Assembly: GCA_019722365.1 (NCBI GenBank)
Contig: JADFUC010001316.1
Span: 372,001 to 436,000 of the forward strand
Reading direction: 5' to 3'
DNA from: Lithospermum erythrorhizon
Taxonomy: Eukaryota > Streptophyta > Magnoliopsida > Boraginales > Boraginaceae
DNA length: 64,000 nucleotides
A program made the translations under genes and the position numbers. Shown piece after piece: positions 52,610-64,000 of the stretch (position 1 is the stretch's first letter; every line of letters starts with the position of its first letter). Below the pieces are notes generated by a model. That model was not told the DNA's origin, ran no database searches, and saw nothing but the letters and a program-made list of their open reading frames with translations.

Positions 52610-54838
52610 CCGTATACTCGTTATTGCGAGGAATATATCGTAGCCACTAGATATGAACGTTTGGTTGGCATGTAGGGCTCGTCTTGAATTTCTTTGTGAT
52701 TATCATAAAATGAGAAATTTGTAACCTTTTCTCTTTCATTTCAATTAAACTAGTAAAATGTGAGTGCAACTATTTAGTAGTATAAATTATTCATGGGCTC
52801 TACTAATTAATTTTATTGTATTTATCTATTTTAACATATTTTAATTAATGACACTAATAATATTTTGCATAACCAATAATATCAAGACTTTTTTTATTCA
52901 AATTCCTCTCAATTTTGGGCTACGCAAAACAACCAAAGAGGTCACACATTAGATGTCCTTGTTCGAATGTGAAATACACCAAAGCAATTATATTGAAAAT
53001 CAATGAAATAAAGATGACATACTTCTTTTAAAAACTATATATTGTGCAATAATTTTTTTTAATAAAAAGTTAAACTTTAATAGTATATATGTGATTAATT
53101 ACTTGATATGAAAACTTTTAAAATATCCAAACATAAATAACAACTTTAATATAAAAAGGTCACAATAGCCTATTCAAATAAGCATGGCGTATGCATTCGT
53201 ACATCGAATGCTCATCAACAGTTTCGATTATATACCCACAATATACATATTCACGCATTTATTTTTTAATTCATAATACTACACTATATTTCATATGTAG
53301 CTGAAACTAATACGTAGATATTATGACAATATACTCTTATTTAGTTTACTAATTACTAATCAATATTAAATAGTGAACATTGAAGATTGATTTTTTTTCA
53401 ATTTTCTTTCATATATTGAATTCAACTCTAATTAATTGTTGCATCTATAGTTTATAGATAAATATATTTTTATTTAAGCATAAAACTAACATGTTTTACA
53501 TATTATAATAATAAAATTAAATTTCTGAAATAAAATATCCAAATCTATTACTCCTTTCATACTAAATGATTGTCATGCTTGATTTAAGTGTTCCAAATTA
53601 ATAAAATTTTACGCCTTCATCAATAAACATAATTTTGATTTGAATAAAATTTAATGTCAATATTAAAGTACATTGAAAATATTATTGTTTGATAATTTTC
53701 ACCAAATATTATACAATAAAAATAAAAATATTTACCTGAATATTTTATACGTGAAAACTAAATTTAAACCTTTGACAATCTATCGGGACGAGGAGTATTA
53801 GAGATGTAACATAATAATTTAGATATATATTCTTTCATAGTAATTTTTTGGATTAGAAAAATTATTTTTCAATTTATAATTGAACAATTATCATACAAAA
53901 AAATTTAGTATGAGTAGACTAATTCATTGCATTAAAATAAAATTTACTTATTGTTATGATAAATTAAAAAAAATCAAAGATAGTATTATATCAAACACTT
54001 TTATTTGTTGATAAAGATGTTATATATTTTTTATATAATTGGATGAAGATGTTGATAATAAACATATGATAATTAACATACGTATGAAAGCGGTAAAAAT
54101 CTGTACATGTTATGCTATAGTAGATACCCAATTATATTTGAATCATATAATTTTGTTACAAAAATTTCGTAACTTATTAATTATTAAATTGTTATAATAG
54201 GAGTATTTTTTAAAATTTTAGAAAAATATTTTTCCATCAATAGAAAATACTTCTTTTCCATCAATGTAAAAATATTATAATAAGTGTGAATATAAGAATT
54301 AAGAATGCGAAACGAATAAACACAACTCACGATTTTATGCCATGTATAATCTTTAAGCTGTTTATACTGGTTATTCTTATGCATTTGTATATTTAGAAAC
54401 GTTATTGAATTTAACTTTGTAATTCATACACCGAATTACCCGGTGAAATCATGGACATTTTCACACATGAATATAGCAAGAATTGATGTAATTTATTTAC
54501 CAAACTAAGAGGGAAAACTACTCTATTTCCCAAAGAATCTATAACAAATTTGAAATCATTAAATTATTGTTACTCTTGTAGAGTTCATCTTCTTTTGTTT
54601 TCTTGATACAAACACCATTTTTCTCTCCTTCAAAAACTTTGTCTGATATTTAATCCTAGATGCATGTTAGCATGTAGCTAAAATGATTTTATCTATATAT
54701 TAAAAGCAGAGGTATATATATAATAACGGGTTGAAACATTTACATGCATACGTTTGCATGATTTGATTATTTATATTTCTATATATTGATTATTAAAAAT
54801 AAAGAAAATAATTGACAAAGGAAAGCAAATTTGGAAGA
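52610..54838. other. AT-rich intergenic DNA with a MITE
   Basis: Very AT-rich, with no gene recognised. Contains a Stowaway-like MITE at about 53549-53797. The last few hundred bases precede the RLCK start. Confidence 0.55.
53549..53797. mobile_element. Stowaway-like MITE
   Basis: The left end TACTCCTTTCATAC...GATTGTCA and the reverse complement of the right end TACTCCTCGTCCCG...GATTGTCA form an imperfect ~27-bp inverted repeat around an AT-rich, non-coding core of about 250 bp. Size, TIR type and AT content fit Stowaway elements. Confidence 0.6.
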
Positions 54839-57199
54839 ATGGGATGTTTTTCATGCTATTGGAATTCATCGGCCAAGAAAAGGGAAAAAACTCGCATGAA
54901 GAACAACTATGTCAATTTGGACAAAGACAAAATCATCAACGGTAACATCAGAAACAATGGCAATTTCATTTTGATGAATGCATTATGAGGGTTGTCTATT
55001 CTTCTAATAAAACTCGGATGAATTCGAAAACAACCTCTTTTGTCACATGTGGTTGCGTATCATCCATCCTGTTTAGGCGGGAGCAAAAAATCATAGGAAC
55101 ATGTTGTTTTAAGCAACACGACTCACCACTATAAGAGGGATCTTCTACAATTTTTAAGACATAATTTGTTTGAGTATTCTCTTTCTCTGTCTTATTACTT
55201 TGTATATACATGTTGGAGCTTAATCTTTTCTGTTAACATAATTTAAGAGTTTTCTTTGGCAAAACATATCAAATGTGATGCATCAAGAGTTCAAGACCAT
55301 GTGCCTCGTAACCTATTCGTGGTATTTGAAACGCCTAGGAAGAGTGTCGAATTCCGAATCACAATTTTGTAGTTTAACATTTGGTTATGGCTTGGTTTTT
55401 CCTATTCATATGTCGCCTGTTTTTTGATTCACTGTTTCGCTTGATTTTGTGTTTTAGATAACTTGAAGGGAGATAAAGAGACTAAGCTCAAACAGGCTGC
55501 ACTTCGTTCTGCTTCAGGAAGTGTAGTTCTTCATAGTGTGGAAGGGCAGCATAAAACTAGTGACAGGGCTCGGACCTTTACTTTTGCAGAGTTGGTTAAT
55601 GCAACGCAAAACTTCAACGACAGAAACTTTCTCGGTCAGGGTGGTTTTGGAAAAGTTTATAAAGGTCATTTGTCTGATACCGGTGAGGTTAGTTGAACTT
55701 GCTATGCTGCACTTATCCAGACAGCTTTCTTGAAAAAAAACATGACTTTAAAGGTTTATTTGGGGACTTGTATTGCCTTAGCTTGATCTTGCCCGGTATG
55801 TTTTGATATACTCCAGGTTGTAGCTATCAAGCAACTTGATTTACAAGGACTCCAAGGCGCTAGAGAATTTGTTGTTGAGGTGATGACCTTAAGTATGGCT
55901 GACCACCCGAATCTTGTGAAGTTGATAGGCTACTGTGTCAAGGGAGAACAAAGACTATTGGTGTATGAGTACATGCCATTAGGTTCACTGGAAGACCATC
56001 TTTTTGGTAAGCTATATCTAGAGGATAATTTTGATCCCTTCTGTTTGTTTCCCTTTCATCTTTGTGTATGCATTGGAAAAAAGTGAATAGTTTTCTTTTG
56101 TGTGTGTTCATAGTTTTGATTATTGCCACTGTCTGCCTTTGGTTCATTTACATAGATACAACCACTTTTTGTTTTTCTTGATGCAGGCGATCACCGCATG
56201 AGAAGGGAGCTTGATTGGAATTCCAGAATGAGGATAGCAGCAGGTGCAGCACAGGGGTTAGAATATTTGCATACCAAGATGGACCCTCCAGTCATTTACC
56301 GTGATGTGAAGTGTTCTAACATTCTCCTTGGGGAGAATTATAGTTCTAAGCTGTCTGATTTCGGCTTGGCCAAAGTAGGTCCTTCGGGGGATAGAACTCA
56401 CGTTTCCACCCGAGTGATGGGGACATATGGATATTGTGCACCTGACTATGCATTAACAGGTCAATTGACATTCAAGTCAGACATTTACAGCTTTGGAGTG
56501 GTGCTTCTGGAAATTATCTCTGGCAGGAGAGCAATAGACGAATATAAACCTCCAAATGAGAGAAATTTGGTTGATTGGGTAACTTTCTATACCCTTCTCT
56601 CTAGTCATTCTAATTAAGCCTTCCCTAAGTGACTGTTTATTTGAGTTGCTGCCATGATTAAGACTCCTCCTACATGCCTTGAACATTTTAGTCAGTAAGT
56701 TATTTTCCAAACTGTGTGGTGGTCTGAATATCTTGCTCCTCCGGGGTGCAACGTATCTGTTATATCGTGTCCTAGTGTACTCCATGCGTGGTATTTCTGG
56801 ATGCATTTTTAGTTTATATACACTCCATTGTGGTCTTATTTCATTGTTCAACTTCTGGCCTTTAAAACCGATCATTATTAATCTCTGCGATTATTAATCT
56901 GAAGAATTCGTCAAAAATTTCAGGCAAAACCTATGTTTAGAGACAGGAAGAAATTTCGGCAAATGGCTGATCCAACGCTTGAAAATCAATATCCTACCAG
57001 AGGACTATACCAATGTCTTGCTATTTGTGCAATGTGTCTTCAGGAGCAACCAAGTGAGCGACCTGCGATACATGATATTGTTCATGCTCTCAACTTCTTG
57101 TCTAAGAGAAATAAAGAGTCGCATATTCAACCTATCCGAACTTCACGATGGTCTGCCTCTCCTTGGGGACTTGAATCAGATGATGAAACAAAAGCTTAA
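54839..57199 (+). CDS. Receptor-like cytoplasmic kinase, RLCK-VII (PBS1/PBL type)
   Basis: RLCK-VII kinases sit under the plasma membrane and pass signals from pattern receptors to MAPK modules and other outputs. Five exons join in phase: 54839-54941, 55458-55687, 55817-56006, 56187-56578 and 56924-57199, giving 396 aa. MGCFSC at the start provides Gly2 for myristoylation and Cys3/Cys6 for palmitoylation. The kinase has GQGGFG (94-99), Lys116 in [14 protein letters not shown] with Asp214, DFG (232-234) and the activation loop [17 protein letters not shown]. The APE motif is APD (Asp261), a conservative but unusual change. [15 protein letters not shown] before the kinase and the SGRRAID/NLVDW region after it are family features. 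The exon 1 to exon 2 junction (a 516-nt intron) rests on splice motifs and phase. Convergent with the glycosyltransferase gene. Confidence 0.92.
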
Positions 57200-57955
57200 A
57201 CAAAGGCTCTTCCAGAAAACTGCTCAACATTTTGTCATGCTGTCAGTTGAGCTTGTTATTGAGGCAAAAATATGATCATTTGTCTTTATATTGCTTGTTG
57301 TTCTTGACTCAAGAAGTAACTCTTACAGTACAGGAAGATGGATTTGTTAAACATATAGTTTGGCATGAATTAGACATCTATCTTTTGAAAAAGAATGCTA
57401 TGTATTATTTAGTCTTACAAAATATAAACAATATTTTTCTTATAGGCATACATGTATTTCAATGAAGTGAATACCTGGAGATACCAGGTTACGGCTCGGA
57501 TTAATCGAAAATACTTTGTTGCTGATTCAATGTTCTGTTTTCTCTGATCGGTGACTGAATCTTAAAAGGATTGAATCTTTTCCCATCACCACATACATGT
57601 TTTGCCTTGACTAATGTTCTATCATCACATAATACCTTAAAAACAATTGATATTAATGTTGCCTTTTAAAGTTCTGTGAAATATTCTTGGTGTTGTCTGT
57701 CCTCAAAATTTAGTCATGATAGTAATACAAATGGTAAAACTGTTAAAATCACAAATCTTGTCATCAAATCAGGAAAACTTAGATCTCGAGTTGCATCGTT
57801 GCATTGCTGGATTGCTGTAATCTTGGTAGAGCTTTTCAACATGTGCTTCTCAAGTCTTTTAGTATCGAAGACTTCAGTTCTGTGCACATGTGACAAATGC
57901 ATCACCTCTTTGATCTAATACAAACACCAAGAACTAGATGATTGAATTTGTCTGT
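57200..57955. other. Convergent 3' region of the RLCK and glycosyltransferase genes
   Basis: Between the two stop codons I see no further gene. Both 3'UTRs should lie here; short open frames in the region have no motif. Confidence 0.55.
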
Positions 57956-59774
57956 TTATAAGTCACTGAACTCCCCTTCATCACAATTCTTGATCCATAT
58001 CGTCATACTTGCTTTTCTTCTTGCTTGCATAATTCTACAACAGTCCCTTCTTGGTGACTGCAACAAAACCATCAATTTTTTGTTAATGGAAAACATTGCA
58101 TATTTGCATACTAGATTGGGCACATATATAGAGTGTATCATTTGGAATCAGTCGTCCACAGGATTCTTTGGTGAAACAAATCACAAAAAAGGGTCATGGA
58201 AACTGAAAGAGTTGAATTTTGAAAGTGCATATACCTTCTGCCAACGGTCTTTATCTGGTGTTTTCATGACCACGACAGTATCAATAATTGCCGGTGAGAT
58301 AGTTTTCCAGCGACACTCTGGATGGGATTCTCTATGAAGTTTGTAAATACCAATCACTTGATTCCTTTCTTTATCATATCTTGTCATGTTTTTGTAATAC
58401 CAAAAGGGCTTCTGACATGGATTCCTCATCACAGGCCTGGTGTTGAATGCATATGCTGTGTAATCAGCTCTCTTGTACCAATTAAGGAATGTTCTTGCCG
58501 GCATCTCCATCTCTCTCGGAGAGATAAGTCCTCGAACGATCTGAACAACATAACCCCACGACACAGAGATGGACCAATACCGTCTCTGGTCATAGCAGAT
58601 TGATTGTTGTATCAAGCTTGCTGAGTCATACCTTGCAGAATCAAGAAGTTTCTTGACACTTTCAACTCTTCCCTCATCAGGAAATATTGGTTGCACTACA
58701 TCAAGGTGGTGCATCGTCACAAATGGAGTTACAGGATGTGCTGCCAGAAGGCCTAATAGGTTTCCATAAACATCATACTGCATTTATCAGAAATAAAAAT
58801 ATACTGTTACACTTACTATTAAATAATCAATTCCATCATGTTTATGGATTCTATCATGTATTGAATAACAAGAACTAGATCAAACAATAGGATGTGGCAG
58901 ATTAATGACAATTTTGGCTAACCTGATGGAAACCGCCATTTTTAGTAAGCGGAACACCCAGCTCAGACATACAAGCCTGAATCCTGTCATCACTGCCATA
59001 CAAAGCAGGGTACCTTTGAATGCATTTGTCCTGCATTTTCTCTAATTCCTTTGCCAGAGGATAGCTTATCGCGAATCCACCTCCACCAAACGCCATTACA
59101 TATGAGAACTGTATATTCTGAATATGGCTTTCAGAAACACTGCCAATATAATACAACTGGTTGTGATCATACTGTTGAAGCACTCGTATCAAATTATCGA
59201 CTACAAAAACCGTGTCATCATCTCCCATCACAAACCATTTTACATCTTCCAATCCTAGCCTAAATGTTTCTGAAACTATTCTTGTAAGCCTCAATGCATA
59301 TCTTGTTCCTTGTCTATTGGTGAATCGAAAATCTGAAGTATTCTCAGAAACTCGAATTTCAGGCAGTTGATCATCATCATCATCACTTGTCACATTTTTA
59401 TTATCTAACCAAACTATCCCTCTTGTCTGTCCAGGCCTCCACCACTGTTTTACGTATTCCTTCCTTCCACTCCATAGTTTCGCGGATGCTGCAATGCCAA
59501 AAACAATGTGTGTGAGATTGGTTTCTTCTTTAAGCCCCGGTGATGTATCATTCTTGTCGGATGAGATCAACGTGGAGTTGGCGAGTAGAAAAGGATCAGC
59601 ACTCTCAAGTTTCTGTTCAGTAGAGAGGCCTACTGCACAGTCGGTATCTTTTTTTAGAATAACCTTGGAAGAATATAAAACGTAGGCTGCAAAAATCGTA
59701 ATGAAGAGCAAAGCGAACGACTTCCTGAGGATGCTATAGCCTGGTGCTGTTGGACGTTGAGGAAGGCTCCTCAT
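57956..59774 (-). CDS. DUF604 (fringe-like, GT31-related) glycosyltransferase
   Basis: A type II membrane protein of the secretory pathway, predicted to transfer a sugar from a nucleotide donor; plant DUF604 acceptors are mostly unknown. Three exons join in phase (59774-58923, 58777-58235, 58057-57956) to give 498 aa. A single membrane anchor is at about residues 17-34, followed by a stem. The catalytic domain has VFGIAASAKLW, the metal-binding DDD in VMGDDDTVF (185-187), AFGGGGFAISYPLA, YGSDDRIQACMSELGV and GFHQYDVYGNLLGLLAAHP. The C-terminal third (VSWGYVVQI, PARTFLNWY, PFWYY) and the Cys-containing end SPRRDCCRI are typical of the family. The ATG at 59774 is used because upstream in-frame codons reach a TAA without another ATG. 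Confidence 0.92.
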
Positions 59775-60124
59775 TTCTTGCGACGCCAAAAAGGAAACGT
59801 TGTCCCAAAATTATGTCAACGTAGCGATGTGTTTTTCTTAAAACCATTGCCTCTCAACTCAAGAACTGAGTAATGGGGAAGAACATTGTACTGAGTAACA
59901 TTCGGATCTCATACTTGGTTTGTTACTTTGTTAGTGAAGTTATTAATGAATATTTTTTTCTTTCTTAAATTTCTTGAGTAATTGATACTGAAAAATGGGG
60001 ATGATGACCATTATTATATTTCTGGTTTTCAGTGAAATTTAAGCTATTTTTAAGGCTGTGTAGAGGCTAACAAACTTGAACAAGTCCTTGATGAAATTAA
60101 GGAAAATAAAAGATGCAAAAAGAT

Positions 60125-60197
60125 CACGCCCGGTGGGACTCGAACCCACAATCGTTTGATTAGAAGTCAAACGCCTTATCCATTAGGCCACGGGCGC
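60125..60197 (-). tRNA. tRNA-Arg (UCU)
   Basis: Read on the minus strand, this 73-nt gene folds as a cloverleaf. The acceptor stem pairs GCGCCCG with CGGGCGT (G1-U72 wobble), the D-arm contains GCCTAATGGATAAGGC, the anticodon loop is CTTCTAA with anticodon TCT, and the T-arm is GTGGGTTCGAGTCCCAC. A- and B-box promoter sequences are intact (TGGCCTAATGG, GGTTCGAGTCC). There is no intron and no encoded CCA, as for a nuclear gene. It decodes AGA. Confidence 0.96.
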
Positions 60198-60796
60198 TTG
60201 TTGTTCCCTATTCCATATGTTATGGAACCGATCTTTATCCTGGAATAACCTAACACAAATTAATCGGTCTGAGATCACTTGTCCTAATTGATGTCTCAAT
60301 TTCTGACACGGGAACATGTGTCAAAATATGGGATGTTAAGAAAGTGGGGATTATAATTTTTTTTTAAAGCACACTTGTAATGTTTTATTGATGTTTTTTT
60401 AAACCTAATTACCAATGTTTGAATCCTTCACTTCCATTCTTACAAGTGAATGTCTAATCACTATATGAAATCATTTACCTTATAATATTCTCATTATTAG
60501 ACATTTCAATTTGTGAAGTATAATGATCATACATAAATTATAAAGTTTAACAAACTGATTGAAGGGGGACCATATGTTTCTCATCCATTTATTTTGTTCT
60601 CAATTTTCTGAAGGTACATTTATCAACATTCATTTATACTCTCACTTTCACTTTCTGAAGTGTAATTGTCAAAACACAAAATGTCAAAGATCATCAATCC
60701 CCTCTAAAGCAAAAAAAGGAGGGGGCCACATGGCCCATAAATTTATTATACCTTTTGAAGCCTTGGCTAACTTATAAACAAGAAATCACTGAATCA

Positions 60797-60807
60797 TTAT
60801 ATATATT
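60797..60807 (+). promoter_or_regulatory. Candidate TATA box of the WOX3-like gene
   Basis: TTATATATATT lies 35-45 bases upstream of the ATG at 60841. If used, the leader would be very short, so it is only a candidate. Confidence 0.4.
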
Positions 60808-60840
60808 CTCTCATATAGACAAAAGGAATAGGGACATACT

Positions 60841-61966
60841 ATGTCCAAAATGTCTAGGGCAACTAGATGGTGTCCAACTCCTGAACAACTAATAATCCTA
60901 CAAGAATTGTACAGAGGAGGCTTAAGAACTCCAAAGGCTCCTCTTATACAAAAGATCACAGCTCATCTATCTTTGTATGGGAAGATACAAGGAAAGAATG
61001 TGTTTTATTGGTTTCAGAATCACAAGGCTAGAGACAGACAAAAGCTAAGGAAAATATTGAGTAAGCAATTGTTATTTGAGCAGCAGGAGATGAACTATAT
61101 CCAAACAAACCATTTGGTTAACCCTCACCTTCACTCTAATCCTCATCCTTCTGGTTATCATCACCAACCTCAACATGGTTCAGCTACTTTCATTTGTCAG
61201 GTATGTAGTGGTAGTATAAATGTGTAATGTACATCATTGTTCACTCCAAGCTTGAATAAATATGTATATGCATAACTACATCCGAGTCCGTTTTCAGTCA
61301 TATCATATATATTTATTACGGAGTATATAATTATACCCCATGTCGATTTAATCATTTTAAATGGAGCTAAACTTGGTTGCATTACTTGCATATCACGAGG
61401 ATATCTAAATACTACGAAGTAGAGAGTTAATTGTATAAGAAGTCTGGAGTTTGAGTTTGACAAATAAAATCGATACTTAATTTATAGAGTTTGTATTGAT
61501 GTAATGAACAATTAGTTTGTAACTTCATAACTATGTTACCATTATATTTATGTAAATTTCGAGACTAATAAGTATTGAATTTTTTCAAACATTATATATA
61601 GACTATATATTTGTACAATTATCTCACGATGTAGATATTAAACATAAGTGATACGGAGTAGTAGGCTACGCATGCAGAGTATATATATCACTATATGTGA
61701 TGCTTTTCTAGCTCCTATGAATGAGTAGTGAGAATTTATGCATTTGGTTATAGGGGATGACCGAGGATACATCAACAGGAGGGTACTATGTGTGGAAGAT
61801 GGGTGACGATCGCTATGAGGCTGAAAATGGTTTGATGACTACATCTTCATGTCGGCATGATTGTGTAATGATGGAGGGACCTCCCTCTGCCATTCCCAGT
61901 TCCAGCAGTAACAATAGGCCCCTCCAAACCCTAGACCTATTCCCTACTAGAACTCAACTACTTTAA
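60841..61966 (+). CDS. WOX3: WUSCHEL-related homeobox protein, WOX3 (PRESSED FLOWER) type
   Basis: WOX3 factors act in the nucleus as mainly repressive regulators of cells at lateral organ margins (leaf blade, sepal and petal edges). Two exons, 60841-61200 and 61754-61966, join at CAG|GTATGT...TTATAG|GGG in phase to give 190 aa. The WOX homeodomain starts almost at the N-terminus (about residues 6-70), with RWCPTPEQL, the third helix [16 protein letters not shown] (53-68) and the following [10 protein letters not shown] typical of WOX3. The WUS box TLDLFP (179-184) is intact; no C-terminal EAR motif follows. The protein is shorter than Arabidopsis WOX3 because the His/Gln-rich middle is reduced. 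Confidence 0.93.
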
Positions 61967-62664
61967 GGACCAAATTTCACCTAGAGATCGATGTGACATG
62001 TATTTGACTAGTGATAAATAAAGATCTTCGCCCTCTTGTATTTGAATTTACGGAATACTACTAATGTGCTTGTTAGTTTTGAGATACTCCATCCATCTTC
62101 TTCATTTTTTAAGGTAGATTTATTTGATCAAATTCATTTTATTTACTTCTAATAAATCACGTCATCGATCAATCACACCATTTTCAATCTATCATCATTG
62201 AAAGAGTTCGCCATGTCATAAGCTCAGTTAGACTTATTAGCTGAGTCCTTGACGTTCGACTCGATCTATAGTATATATGTAACTCGAGATGTGAGCCGGT
62301 GTCTTAACATATAGAATTTTTAAAAATGCTAGTAGCAGACGCTACGATACACGAACCGAGATATGTAGAGAGCATAAATATACTTAATAATTTGACGTCA
62401 TTTAACTAAATATATCAATTTAATCGATCATCAACATAAGATCATCAAATTATTTGTTTTTATGTCTGCTAAATTGGCATGATTTAAAAAAGCATAATTT
62501 AAATTATCAGAGATCCCAATATATAAAATTCATGGAATTAAATAACAATATTAATAATGATAAATAATTCTAGTCAAAGCATATGATTATTTAACTAATA
62601 CATATTATAATAATAGAATAATAGTTCTACATAATAATAAATAATAATAATTATGTTCTATGTG

Positions 62665-62909
62665 GGATGTTTCTTCCATCTCATTGTGCTCCACTTCTAT
62701 TTTACAAATATCTTTCAAATTTTAACCTTAAATATTTGTTTGTGTTGTATAATATTTCATAAAAATATAACAATGAAAATAATTTGGAGTCGTATTTGTC
62801 ATTGATATATCATCAAGCATTATACAATACAAAACAAAATATCTACGGGTCAAAGTTCAAGAGGTACAACAAAAAGTCAAAAGTGGACAATCTGGACGGA
62901 GGTTGTATA
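62665..62909. mobile_element. Stowaway-like MITE, family A copy 2
   Basis: The right end, read in reverse, is TACAACCTCCGTCCAGATTG followed by TCCACTTTTGAC. The left end TTCCATCTCATTGTGCTCCAC is an imperfect match to it. Internally TTTGTTTGTGTTGTATAAT near 62739 faces ATTATACAATACAAAACAA near 62819, the same palindromic core as the copy at 3570-3808. No coding capacity. Confidence 0.6.
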
Positions 62910-62929
62910 CGATTATTTAACTAACACCT

Positions 62930-62957
<28 letters not shown>
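62930..62957. repeat. (TAA)n microsatellite
   Basis: About nine uninterrupted TAA/AAT units directly downstream of the MITE at 62665-62909. Confidence 0.85.
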
Positions 62958-62960
<3 letters not shown>

Positions 62961-64000
62961 TGGTTCTACATAAAATATATTATTATTTAACTAACACCAA
63001 TTATTCTTGTGAATTGAATCATGAAAGTTATACATGCAAAATTGAGCAAAAATAATTATTTTATTTAATGCATATCTTTGAATTATTAAACATGCACTAG
63101 AGATAAATAAATAAAGTTAATTAAAAATAGGATGCAGCGTAATCATAAAGTATATATATGCTAAATGTATGTGATGTATCATCCTCGAACCCTCAAACCG
63201 TATGTATAGTTAATTTTGAGTTGTAATTTTTCAAATACATATAGTTATTTTTTTTGGCAATTTCGTTTTGTAGTTACTTTTCAAATTATATGGAGTAGAA
63301 TAACTTATTATTGATATGGTTTTACATATACTTATGAAAATCAAATTTTATTCTTTATGTTATTATTTTAATTTTGTATTCTTTATTCTTTTTTAAAGAG
63401 GTCAATAATGGATCTTCACTTAAATTCTTGATATTTTAGTAAGACAAGAAGTGTATTTTCACTACATCGTCCTCACTGTATAATTATTTTTATTTAATGA
63501 GATTAATAAAAATAATTATTTGAAAAGTATAAATAAATACTTATTAAAATAATTTAATAAAAATGGTTACTTTGAATATGTATCCATCATGATCACAGAA
63601 AATATTTCTTCGATATCATGATCAATTTATGTCAGCCAAGGGCGCTGGGAGGTCACAACAATAATAGAATTTTGAAACCTAATCGAGCATTTTTGTTTTT
63701 GTTTGGTCCTAGTTTCGTAGTTTCAACCCATTATAATCTCTCTACCTAAATAATTAAAATCTCGCTTAAAATAACACTTTTTCAAGAAATAGGTGGTGCC
63801 ATTATTATTGTTAGATGTTTAATATTATTACTCTCTTTATATGTAAAATATGGTTAGTTTAAAATTTGATGATTGACTATTTTTATTTTGAACACAATTA
63901 TTGTTTATATATATTGTATAATATTTTTAGAGAAATATAGTTTTAATTATTAAATTGGAAAATTATTTGAATATAGTATTTTTATTGAAATATGATATGT

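Larger units (their letters stand above)
61967..64000. other. AT-rich intergenic DNA with a MITE and a local duplication
   Basis: No gene recognised. A MITE of family A lies at about 62665-62909, flanked on both sides by related sequences containing GATTATTTAACTAA and GGTTCTACATA-like words. A (TAA)n tract follows at 62930-62957. Confidence 0.5.

Overview
The window is AT-rich nuclear DNA from a flowering plant. Coding sequences are split by short AT-rich GT-AG introns, and every confident product belongs to a plant family (RR-TZF, FAD3, Dof, ICR, WOX, RLCK-VII, GT31/DUF604). Intergenic DNA is full of small transposons and microsatellites. A eudicot is most likely; a Caryophyllales (Amaranthaceae-like) origin is only an impression.

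Layout. 1-4.4 kb: AT-rich DNA with a MITE and an (ATT)n tract. 4.4-6.8 kb (+): ankyrin/tandem-CCCH zinc-finger gene with a disturbed ankyrin segment. 7.3-10.2 kb (-): nine-exon ER omega-3 desaturase (FAD3 type). 12.9-15.7 kb (-): seven-exon gene for a Utp12-domain protein without WD40 repeats. 18.2-23.2 kb (+): ICR/RIP coiled-coil ROP effector. 25.0-26.8 kb (-): Dof transcription factor. 27-38 kb: gene-poor, with a minisatellite, a long (TA)n tract, a GC-richer unidentified segment with hairpins (32.2-34.0 kb) and a hAT-like element with an 8-bp target-site duplication. 38.3-47.6 kb (+): 18-exon V-ATPase subunit a. 48.4-51.3 kb (-): MPK3-type MAP kinase. 52.0-52.6 kb (+): decayed WRN-like exonuclease. 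54.8-57.2 kb (+): RLCK-VII kinase. 58.0-59.8 kb (-): DUF604 glycosyltransferase. 60.1 kb (-): tRNA-Arg(UCU). 60.8-62.0 kb (+): WOX3-type homeobox gene. 62-64 kb: AT-rich DNA with another MITE.

These are independent single-gene transcription units with no operon logic. Two convergent pairs are seen (V-ATPase/MAPK and RLCK/glycosyltransferase). The RLCK-VII and MPK3-type genes lie about 3.6 kb apart and their families act in the same immune-signalling route, but the neighbourhood is probably chance.

I rebuilt exons by hand from GT-AG (once GC-AG) boundaries, phase continuity and remembered family features. Splice sites are therefore predictions, although all multi-exon models close in frame. 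I found no clear undescribed system. The best leads are the possible 63-nt intron created from ankyrin code, the unidentified 32-34 kb segment, the hAT-like element and the exonuclease relic.
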